NCBI GenBank assembly: GCA_900772495.1
Contig: CAAHEJ010000018.1
Span: 1-5,541 of the forward strand
Length of the DNA stretch: 5,541 bases
Reading direction: 5' to 3'
Origin: an uncultured Campylobacter sp.
GTDB lineage: Bacteria; Campylobacterota; Campylobacteria; Campylobacterales; Campylobacteraceae
The notes below the pieces were generated by a model. The model saw only the letters and a list, made by a program, of their open reading frames with translations, had not been told where the DNA came from and ran no database searches. How positions within the stretch are numbered: the stretch's first letter is position 1; each line of letters begins with the position of its first letter. This document shows, one piece after another, positions 1 through 5,036 of this stretch. The translations under genes were made by a program, and so were the position numbers.

Positions 1-1
1 A

Positions 2-616
2 ATGCAAGGCTTTATCTTACACACGCAAAGGGTGCGTGATGAGGATTTAATCGTTTATATTTTAAGCCAAAAGGGCGTTCATAAGTGCTACCGCTTTTAC
101 GGACTACGGCACGGCTTGATTTTGAGCGGTTATAAAATCGACTTTGAGCTAGAACACAGCCTTTCGTTTTTGCCACGCCTTAAAGATACCTTGCATTTGG
201 GCTTTTCGTGGATTTTAGATAGGGACAAAATGCTGGTGTGGCAAGAGTTTGTGCGCCTTGTGTATAGACATTTAAAAGATGTAGAAAGCTGCGAGAGCTT
301 TTATTTTGAACTGCTTGATGAGTGCATAAGGCGTTTTGAAAAGCAAAATCCACTGCGCGTCATCATCGATGCTTACGCGAATTTGCTTGAATTTGAAGGG
401 AGGTTGCATAAGGATTTTACTTGCTTTGCCTGTGATGAGCGCATAAGCGGAGAGATTACCTTGTTAAGAGCCTTTTTACCAGCGCACAAGGGTTGTGGTG
501 TGGGCTTTGAATTTAGCGAAAAAAAGCTTAAAATTTTCTATGAGAGCAAGAACTGCTCGTGCTTTGATAATGATGAAGTGCAAAAACTTTATGCACTTAT
601 CAAAGAGGGCTTATAA
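2..616 (+). CDS. recO: DNA recombination/repair protein RecO
   Basis: This 204-residue protein matches the short epsilonproteobacterial form of RecO. In the RecOR/RecFOR pathway, RecO binds single-stranded DNA and SSB, helps RecA load at gaps, and anneals complementary strands in the cytoplasm. The N-terminus (MQGFILHTQRVRDEDL) is the usual beginning of the RecO OB-fold domain, so the ATG at base 2 is the likely true start, although its ribosome binding site lies outside the window. A helical middle follows (about residues 75-135). The C-terminal part has a CxxC pair (C141, C144) followed by HKGC (H162, C165) and C185/C187, resembling the zinc-finger region of some RecO proteins; zinc binding is inferred. 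The stop codon is TAA at 614-616, and selD begins 47 bp downstream from its own candidate promoter. The family call rests on recognition of the N-terminal sequence and the overall length. Confidence 0.88.
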   Translation: MQGFILHTQRVRDEDLIVYILSQKGVHKCYRFYGLRHGLILSGYKIDFELEHSLSFLPRLKDTLHLGFSWILDRDKMLVWQEFVRLVYRHLKDVESCESFYFELLDECIRRFEKQNPLRVIIDAYANLLEFEGRLHKDFTCFACDERISGEITLLRAFLPAHKGCGVGFEFSEKKLKIFYESKNCSCFDNDEVQKLYALIKEGL

Positions 617-621
617 ATTTA

Positions 622-630
622 TGTTATAAT
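622..630 (+). promoter_or_regulatory. Extended -10 promoter for selD
   Basis: A perfect TATAAT at 625-630 is preceded by TGT at 622-624, giving an extended -10 (TGnTATAAT). Campylobacter sigma70 promoters typically have a good -10 and no clear -35, which fits here. The predicted transcription start is near 637, leaving a leader of about 27 nt before the selD ATG. The promoter begins only a few bases after the recO stop, so selD can be transcribed independently of recO, although read-through from recO is not excluded because no terminator is visible between them. Confidence 0.6.
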
Positions 631-649
631 GCCGTGATAAATTTTAAAA

Positions 650-654
650 AAGGA
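650..654 (+). promoter_or_regulatory. Shine-Dalgarno site of selD
   Basis: AAGGA lies 9 nt before the ATG at 664-666. No comparable site precedes the TTG at 757 or later in-frame start codons. This site therefore places the true selD start upstream of the in-frame TGA and supports reading that TGA as selenocysteine. Confidence 0.7.
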
Positions 655-663
655 TAAGTCGTT

Positions 664-1692
664 ATGATTTATACAAATCAGCATTTAACGCAGTTTGTAA
701 AAGCCGCAGGTTGAGCAGCCAAGCTAGACCCGTGCGGTCTTGAAAATGTAACGAGCTTGCTACAAACTCACCCTTTGGTGTTATCGGGAACTACTAACAA
801 CGAAGACGCGAGCGTTTTTTTTATAGATAAAAATTTAGCTTTGGTGCAAACGCTTGACTTCATCACGCCCATAGTCGATAGTGCTTATCATTTTGGAGCT
901 ATCGCGGCAGCAAATGCACTCAGCGATGTCTTCGCAATGGGTGCAGAAGTGATAAATGCGCTTAATATCGTTGGCTTTGACAATACACACTTTGAGGCGC
1001 AAATTTTAAATGAAATGCTTCAAGGCGCAAGAGACAAGATACAAGAATGTGGTGGCGTTTTAGTTGGCGGACACACAATAAACAGCACGGAAATGTTTTT
1101 TGGGCTAAGCGTTACGGGCAAAGTTGCTCCAAATGCCTTTTTATCGAATAACACCGCAAAAGTTGGGGACGCCATACTCCTTACAAAACCAATAGGAACG
1201 GGTATATTAAGCACGGCTTTAAAGGCAGGAGCGCTTGAAAGCGAGCTTTTAAAACACATAGTGGAAAGTATGAGTTTTTTAAATGTCTATGCAAGCCGAA
1301 TTTTTCAAGAATTTAAGCCAAATGCGATGACTGATGTAACAGGTTTTGGACTTTTGGGGCATTTAAAAGAAATGCTGAATTCTCATATTTGCATAGAGCT
1401 TTATAAGGATAAAGTGCCTATTTTTCAAGGCACAAAAGAAAAAGCGGCTTTAAATTATGTAGCTGGCGGGGCGCGCAGAAACAAGCAAAGCATAGAAAGC
1501 TTTGTCAAAGGGCTAAAAAATGAGCCTGAGGATATCATTTTCTTTGACCCGCAAACTTCTGGCGGGCTTTTATGCGCTTTACCATACGAAAAAGCACAGC
1601 TCGCACAAGAAAAACTTGCTAAAAACAACATAAATTCGTGGCTTATCGCTACTTGCAAAGCAAGCGATGAAGCGTGTATAAAGCTTGTATAA
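664..1692 (+). CDS. selD: Selenide, water dikinase (selenophosphate synthetase), itself a selenoprotein with in-frame UGA
   Basis: SelD makes selenophosphate from selenide and ATP. SelA uses it to form Sec-tRNA, and other enzymes use it for tRNA selenation. Read from ATG 664 with the TGA at 712-714 as Sec, the product is 342 residues, close to the 347 of E. coli SelD. The active-site motif is G16-Sec17-A-A-K20, matching Cys17 and Lys20 of the E. coli enzyme. Other family signatures follow: NEDASVF (D48), TLDFITPIVD (D65), NALSDVFAMG (D88), GGHT (135-138), TDVTGFGLLGH (223-233) and DPQTSGG (295-301). The reading frame is otherwise open and the AAGGA site fits only the upstream start, so recoding is much more likely than a pseudogene. 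Automated callers would probably start at TTG 757 or later and lose the catalytic residue. Its presence implies SelA, SelB and a selC tRNA elsewhere in the genome, typically serving a selenocysteine formate dehydrogenase. Confidence 0.93.
712..742 (+). promoter_or_regulatory. UGA-Sec codon and downstream bSECIS-like hairpin
   Basis: The TGA at 712-714 is followed by a hairpin with a perfect 5-bp stem: AGACC at 726-730 pairs with GGTCT at 736-740 around the 5-nt loop CGTGC. TTG at 740-742 could alternatively pair with CAA at 720-722 to lengthen the stem with a bulge. The loop starts 16 nt after the TGA and has a G at its second position. Both features agree with the known rules for bacterial SECIS elements, which lie inside the coding region and bind SelB through the apical loop. 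The pairing is seen directly; SelB binding is inferred. Confidence 0.75.
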
Positions 1693-1775
1693 GAATCAAC
1701 ACTTTTCAAAAAAGAGCCAAAAAATTTATATAAATTCTCTTGCTTTGATTACAAAAAAAAGATACAATTGCGACT

Positions 1776-1781
1776 TATAAT
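1776..1781 (+). promoter_or_regulatory. Candidate -10 box for the ksgA-rnj unit
   Basis: A perfect TATAAT lies 32 bp upstream of the first possible ksgA ATG, in an A/T-rich region containing an A-run typical of Campylobacter sigma70 promoters. A second, weaker -10-like hexamer (TACAAT, 1763-1768) lies just upstream. No convincing -35 is seen. Transcription would start near 1788, inside the inverted repeat at 1786-1803. Confidence 0.5.
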
Positions 1782-1785
1782 GAAT

Positions 1786-1803
1786 TTTCACACTCGTGTG
1801 AAA
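1786..1803 (+). repeat. Perfect 8-bp inverted repeat between the -10 box and ksgA
   Basis: TTTCACAC (1786-1793) and GTGTGAAA (1796-1803) form a perfect dyad with a 2-nt centre. It begins 4 bp after the TATAAT box and ends 10 bp before the ATG at 1814. As DNA it would suit a dimeric repressor covering the transcription start. As RNA it could form a 7-bp hairpin with a CTCG loop at the 5' end of the message. The symmetry is seen directly; any regulator is unknown. Confidence 0.55.
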
Positions 1804-1813
1804 TGCAAACGAT

Positions 1814-2635
1814 ATGTTAGAAAAAGCGATGATAAAGGCAAAAAAAGAATTCGGGCAGAATTTTTTAAAAGATGAGAGCGTTTTAAGCAAAATCATTCAA
1901 GCCATTCCCAAAGGCACAGAGCAAATCGTTGAGATTGGGGTTGGCTTAGGTGATTTGACGCAAAGACTTTTAGAATGTGCGCGGGTGAAGGCTTATGAGA
2001 TAGATGATGAGCTGATACCGCATTTAAGGCGTAAATTCCAAAAGCAGCTTGAAAACAAAAGTTTAGAGCTTTTAAATGAGGACGCGAGCAAGGCATTTAC
2101 GCCAAATTTATGCTCGCAAAACTATGTTTTAGTGGCGAATTTGCCCTACTACATAGCCAGCAAGCTCGTTTTACAGGCGTTAAGAGACGGCAAGTGCGAA
2201 ATGATTTTAGTGATGGTGCAAAAAGAAGTCGCCTTGAAATTTTGCGCACAAAGCACACAAAGCGATTTTTGCGCTTTGAGCGTTTTAGCAAGGCTTGTGA
2301 GTGAGCCAAAGTTGCTTTTTGAAGTAGCTCCACAATGCTTTGAGCCAGCCCCAAAGGTAAGCTCGGCTGTAATGCTCTTGCAAAAAGAGCGTGAATTTAA
2401 GGACCTTTGCGACATAAGCGGCTTTGAGTGCTTTTTGAAAGACTGCTTTAAAGCCCCACGCAAACAGCTTTTAAGCAATTTAAAAGCGCACAAAGTGCAA
2501 ATTTCACGCCGTTTAAACGAGCTTGGCATAAAGGCAAACGCCAGAGCGCACGAGCTTAGCGTCAAATCTTTCCTTGAAATTTATGACAATGTGAAGGATT
2601 ATTATGAACGAAGAAAACCACAGCTTGCAAAATGA
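1814..2635 (+). CDS. rsmA (ksgA): 16S rRNA (adenine1518-N6/adenine1519-N6)-dimethyltransferase
   Basis: KsgA dimethylates two adjacent adenines in the helix 45 loop of 16S rRNA, late in 30S assembly, using S-adenosylmethionine. Numbered from the first ATG (273 residues), the motifs are GQNFL (14-18), SAM motif I VEIGVGLGDLT (39-49), YEID with acidic E62/D64 (61-64), NED (88-90), catalytic motif NLPY (109-112), MVQKEVA (134-140), FEPAPKVSS (176-184) and RKQLLSNL (216-223). All expected family elements are present. The start is uncertain: ATG 1814 and ATG 1829 are in frame, and neither has a strong Shine-Dalgarno site. ATG 1829 would give 268 residues beginning MIKAKKEFGQNFL, which fits the family start slightly better. 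The gene overlaps rnj by 32 bp, suggesting co-transcription. Mutants in this family are typically resistant to kasugamycin. The identification is secure. Confidence 0.95.
   Translation: MLEKAMIKAKKEFGQNFLKDESVLSKIIQAIPKGTEQIVEIGVGLGDLTQRLLECARVKAYEIDDELIPHLRRKFQKQLENKSLELLNEDASKAFTPNLCSQNYVLVANLPYYIASKLVLQALRDGKCEMILVMVQKEVALKFCAQSTQSDFCALSVLARLVSEPKLLFEVAPQCFEPAPKVSSAVMLLQKEREFKDLCDISGFECFLKDCFKAPRKQLLSNLKAHKVQISRRLNELGIKANARAHELSVKSFLEIYDNVKDYYERRKPQLAK
2594..2598 (+). promoter_or_regulatory. Shine-Dalgarno site of rnj inside ksgA
   Basis: AAGGA lies 5 nt before the ATG at 2604 and within the last codons of ksgA. It fixes the rnj start inside the upstream gene and shows that the 32-bp overlap is real rather than an over-extended prediction. 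Confidence 0.75.
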
Positions 2636-4793
2636 GAGCAAGGGCGCAAATTCAAGCCACAGCGAAAATTTAGGCAAGCCAAAGGGCGCAAATTTAAACG
2701 GCGCAGAAAATGCCCCAAAAGGCACGAACCCAAATTCAAGCGGTAAATCCAACAAAAACTACCGCTTTAAACGCAAGAGAAAATCCCTTGAAAACTCGCT
2801 TAAAAGCGAAGAGACTTTAAGAGATGAAAGGGCAAATTCAGTGGGTGCGGGCTTAAATTCAAGCGTAAATTCAAGCTCAAAAGGCGCAAATTTAAAGCAT
2901 TCTAAAAATTCGCCGCGTAATGAAAACAGCGCAAATTCAAACAGCAAAGAAAGCAAAAAACACAACCAAACACCACAAGATAGCGGCGAAAAAAAGAGCA
3001 AGAAAAAAAGCAAGAATTTACCCACAAAACTTACAGGCGATGAGCCGTGGCAAATTCAAATGCAAAAGGTGATTGAAGCGAACAAAGTCATACACGAAAA
3101 CCGCTTGCACCCACTCAAATACAACGACACCAGCACGCACAAGGTGCGCATCACGCCTATTGGCGGGCTTGGCGAAATCGGCGGCAATCTCACCGTCATC
3201 GAGGACGATACAAGCGCCATTATCATCGACATAGGTATGAGTTTCCCCGACAGCGCAATGCACGGAGTGGATATAGTGATACCAGACTTTGATTATATTC
3301 GCAAGATAAAGGATAAAATCGCAGGTATCATCATCACTCACGCGCACGAGGACCACATAGGCGCTGTGCCTTACTTTTTCAAGGAATTTACCTATCCGCT
3401 TTACGCTACGCCACTAGCACTTGGTATGATTTCAAACAAATTTGAAGAGCACGGCTTGAAAGATGAGCGCAAATTCTTTCGTCCTGTGGAAAAGCGAAAA
3501 GTCTATGAAATCGGCAACTTTGAGATAGAATGGATACACATAACTCACTCTATCATCGATGCAAGCGCACTTGCGATAAAAACACGCGCTGGCACGCTCA
3601 TACACACGGGGGATTTTAAAATCGACTTTACGCCTATTGATGGCTATCCTAGCGATTTAAACCGCTTAGCGCATTATGGCGATGAGGGCGTTTTGTGCTT
3701 GTTAAGCGATAGCACAAATTCATACAAAGAAGGCTCTACAAAGAGTGAAAGCTCAGTAGGAGCGACTTTTGACTTGATTTTTGCCAAAGCAAAGGGGCGC
3801 GTGATAATGAGCACTTTTAGCTCAAACATTCACCGCGTGTATCAAGCCATAACTTATGGGCTAAAATATGGGCGCAAAGTGTGTGTCATCGGGCGTTCTA
3901 TGGAGCGCAACCTTTACACCACAATGGAGCTTGGCTACATAAAGCTTGACAGAAAAATTTTCATCGATGCGGACGAGGTAGCAAAGCACAAGGATAATGA
4001 AGTTTTAATCGTTACCACAGGCTCACAAGGCGAGACGATGAGCGCGCTTTACAGAATGGCAACTGATGAGCATAAATTCATCAAAATCAAGCCAACAGAC
4101 CAAATCATCATCTCAGCCAAAGCAATACCTGGCAATGAAAGCAGCATAAATGCTGTGCTTGACTTTTTGCTTAAAGCTGGCGCAAAGGTGGCTTATCAAG
4201 AATTTAGCGAAATTCATGTGAGCGGGCACGCGAGTATGGAGGAACAAAAGCTTATGTTAAGCCTTACAAAGCCTAAATTCTTTTTGCCCGTGCACGGCGA
4301 GTATAATCACATAGTAAAGCACAAGCAAACGGCTGTGGCTTGCGGTGTCGATGAGCGCAATATCTACTTGATGAGCAATGGCGACCAAGTTGAACTTTGC
4401 CACAAATACATAAAACGCTTAAAAACCGTCAAAACGGGCAAGGTGTTTGTGGATAATCAAATCAACAAGCAAATCGCCGATGATGTGGTGATTGACAGGC
4501 AAAATTTAGCCGACAATGGCGTGGTTGTGGTTATCGCTCAGCTTGATAAAGCCAACAAAACGCTGATAAACAAGCCACGAGTGCTAAGCTATGGCGTGGT
4601 AGCGGACAAGCAAGACGCGGCGTTTTCAAAGGATATAAGCGATGTTTTGAGCGTCTTTTTCACAAATGCAAAGGACGAAATGCTTGATGATAGAAGATTT
4701 ATGGAGGCGCAGTTTCGCCAAGTGCTGAGAAAGCACATTTTCCGCAAGCTCAAAAAATATCCTACCATAGTGCCAAGCATTTTTGTAATGTAA
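2604..4793 (+). CDS. rnj: Ribonuclease J (metallo-beta-lactamase/beta-CASP RNase) with long disordered N-terminal extension
   Basis: RNase J is a zinc-dependent 5'-3' exo- and endoribonuclease. It is a main mRNA-decay and rRNA-maturation enzyme in epsilonproteobacteria, and in Helicobacter pylori it works with the helicase RhpA. The protein has 729 residues. About residues 1-140 are low-complexity, rich in Asn, Ser, Lys and Gly, with a basic patch (YRFKRKRK, 53-60) and a lysine-rich tract (130-137). The catalytic core begins at VRITPIGGLGEIGGN (181-195). Metal motif HAHEDH is at 246-251, THSIIDA with H315 at 314-320, HTGDF with D337 at 334-338, SDSTN at 368-372, SGHAS with H542 in the beta-CASP/late metal region at 540-544, and PVHGE with H564 at 562-566. 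The C-terminal domain runs to residue 729. An N-terminal extension is known for Helicobacter RNase J, so it is probably native. The gene is most likely co-expressed with ksgA, and a terminator region follows the stop. Confidence 0.94.
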   Translation: MNEENHSLQNESKGANSSHSENLGKPKGANLNGAENAPKGTNPNSSGKSNKNYRFKRKRKSLENSLKSEETLRDERANSVGAGLNSSVNSSSKGANLKHSKNSPRNENSANSNSKESKKHNQTPQDSGEKKSKKKSKNLPTKLTGDEPWQIQMQKVIEANKVIHENRLHPLKYNDTSTHKVRITPIGGLGEIGGNLTVIEDDTSAIIIDIGMSFPDSAMHGVDIVIPDFDYIRKIKDKIAGIIITHAHEDHIGAVPYFFKEFTYPLYATPLALGMISNKFEEHGLKDERKFFRPVEKRKVYEIGNFEIEWIHITHSIIDASALAIKTRAGTLIHTGDFKIDFTPIDGYPSDLNRLAHYGDEGVLCLLSDSTNSYKEGSTKSESSVGATFDLIFAKAKGRVIMSTFSSNIHRVYQAITYGLKYGRKVCVIGRSMERNLYTTMELGYIKLDRKIFIDADEVAKHKDNEVLIVTTGSQGETMSALYRMATDEHKFIKIKPTDQIIISAKAIPGNESSINAVLDFLLKAGAKVAYQEFSEIHVSGHASMEEQKLMLSLTKPKFFLPVHGEYNHIVKHKQTAVACGVDERNIYLMSNGDQVELCHKYIKRLKTVKTGKVFVDNQINKQIADDVVIDRQNLADNGVVVVIAQLDKANKTLINKPRVLSYGVVADKQDAAFSKDISDVLSVFFTNAKDEMLDDRRFMEAQFRQVLRKHIFRKLKKYPTIVPSIFVM
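2640..2897 (+). repeat. Degenerate in-frame repeats encoding the RNase J N-terminal region
   Basis: Short coding repeats recur in one frame. KGAN-type peptides occur at residues 13-18, 27-32 and 93-98, with a KGTN variant at 39-46. In the DNA, AAATTCAAGC occurs at 2648-2657, 2732-2741, 2855-2864 and 2867-2876. The 14-mer GGCGCAAATTTAAA occurs at 2685-2698 and again at 2883-2896. This pattern suggests growth by short duplications followed by drift. Confidence 0.7.
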
Positions 4794-4794
4794 A

Positions 4795-4854
4795 TTTGGG
4801 CGTTTGCTTTGCAAATAGCCCAAAAGCCCTTTGAATTTAGGGTTTTGGGGTTTT
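4795..4854 (+). terminator. Terminator region after rnj, with alternative hairpins
   Basis: The best terminator pairs CCCAAAA (4819-4825) with TTTTGGG (4843-4849) and CCCT (4827-4830) with AGGG (4839-4842), leaving G4826 bulged and an 8-nt loop. The run TTTT at 4851-4854 follows. This 11-bp stem plus T-tract suits intrinsic termination after rnj. An upstream hairpin pairs TTTGGGC (4795-4801) with GCCCAAA (4818-4824) and TTTGC (4803-4807) with GCAAA (4811-4815). It shares bases with the terminator, so the two cannot fully form together. Confidence 0.65.
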
Positions 4855-4865
4855 AATGCTTTTAC

Positions 4866-4870
4866 AAGGA
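4866..4870 (+). promoter_or_regulatory. Shine-Dalgarno site of the rluB-like remnant
   Basis: AAGGA lies 5 nt before the ATG at 4876, an ideal spacing. A well-formed ribosome binding site in front of a 20-codon frame suggests that a full gene once started here. Confidence 0.5.
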
Positions 4871-4875
4871 CAAAA

Positions 4876-4938
4876 ATGCGTATCAATCAATTCATCGCGC
4901 ACAAAGCGATTTTTCACGGCACTAAAAATTATGCTTAA
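4876..4938 (+). pseudogene. Possible N-terminal remnant of a 23S rRNA pseudouridine synthase gene (RluB/RsuA type)
   Basis: A strong ribosome binding site leads to ATG 4876 and a frame of only 20 codons ending at TAA 4936-4938. The first nine residues, MRINQFIAH, match how epsilonproteobacterial RluB-type pseudouridine synthases begin, at the start of the S4 RNA-binding domain, usually continuing with a YSRREAD-like segment. Here the sequence departs after residue 9 and stops. From memory, Campylobacter jejuni carries such a gene directly after rnj, which makes the position fitting. The +1 frame from about 4904 to the TGA at 4979-4981 contains RFFTAL and EVRIKMAKF, loosely like the C-terminal part of this family, so an internal deletion with frameshift is possible. 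That part is speculative. The alternative is a chance short frame or a small peptide. Confidence 0.45.
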
Positions 4939-4977
4939 ATGTAAGCTTGGGGAAGTGAGGATAAAAATGGCAAAGTT

Positions 4978-5006
4978 TTGACTTTGTTACAAATTTTCGC
5001 TAAAAT
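4978..5006 (+). promoter_or_regulatory. Sigma70-type promoter of the methyltransferase gene
   Basis: TTGACT (4978-4983) and TAAAAT (5001-5006) are separated by exactly 17 bp, a near-consensus sigma70 arrangement. The -10 sits in the GCTAAAAT context common in Campylobacter promoters. Transcription would start near 5013, giving a leader of about 24 nt with AAAGGA at 5025-5030. The downstream gene therefore appears to have its own promoter rather than depending on read-through from rnj. Confidence 0.6.
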
Positions 5007-5024
5007 GCCAACTTATTTTAAAAC

Positions 5025-5030
5025 AAAGGA
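5025..5030 (+). promoter_or_regulatory. Shine-Dalgarno site of the methyltransferase gene
   Basis: AAAGGA lies 6 nt before the ATG at 5037. It supports that start over the in-frame ATG at codon 33, which has no such site. Confidence 0.65.
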
Positions 5031-5036
5031 CAAAAT

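Noticed and set aside
712..714. In-frame TGA in selD as a nonsense mutation or pseudogene
   Set aside because: The TGA falls exactly at the catalytic Cys/Sec position, the frame is intact on both sides, and a hairpin lies at SECIS distance. Selenocysteine explains all of this better than decay.
2149..2565. Open antisense frame of 138 codons opposite ksgA
   Set aside because: It lies wholly within a well-supported gene, has biased Ser/Lys/Phe-rich composition, and shows no recognisable domain. It is a shadow of ksgA codon use, as are the antisense frames over selD and rnj.
2640..2897. CRISPR-like or mobile repeat array at the start of rnj
   Set aside because: The repeats are short, irregularly spaced, in frame and coding. 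They lack uniform spacers, and no cas gene or transposase is nearby.
4847..4850. GGGG tract as a phase-variable homopolymer
   Set aside because: Four Gs are too few for Campylobacter-type slippage, which usually involves eight or more, and the run is explained as part of the terminator stem.
4967..4981. Mini-ORF of four codons (MAKF) with a GAGGAT site as a leader peptide for the methyltransferase
   Set aside because: It lies upstream of and overlaps the -35 element of the methyltransferase promoter, so the main transcript would not contain it. It is more likely part of a decayed reading frame.
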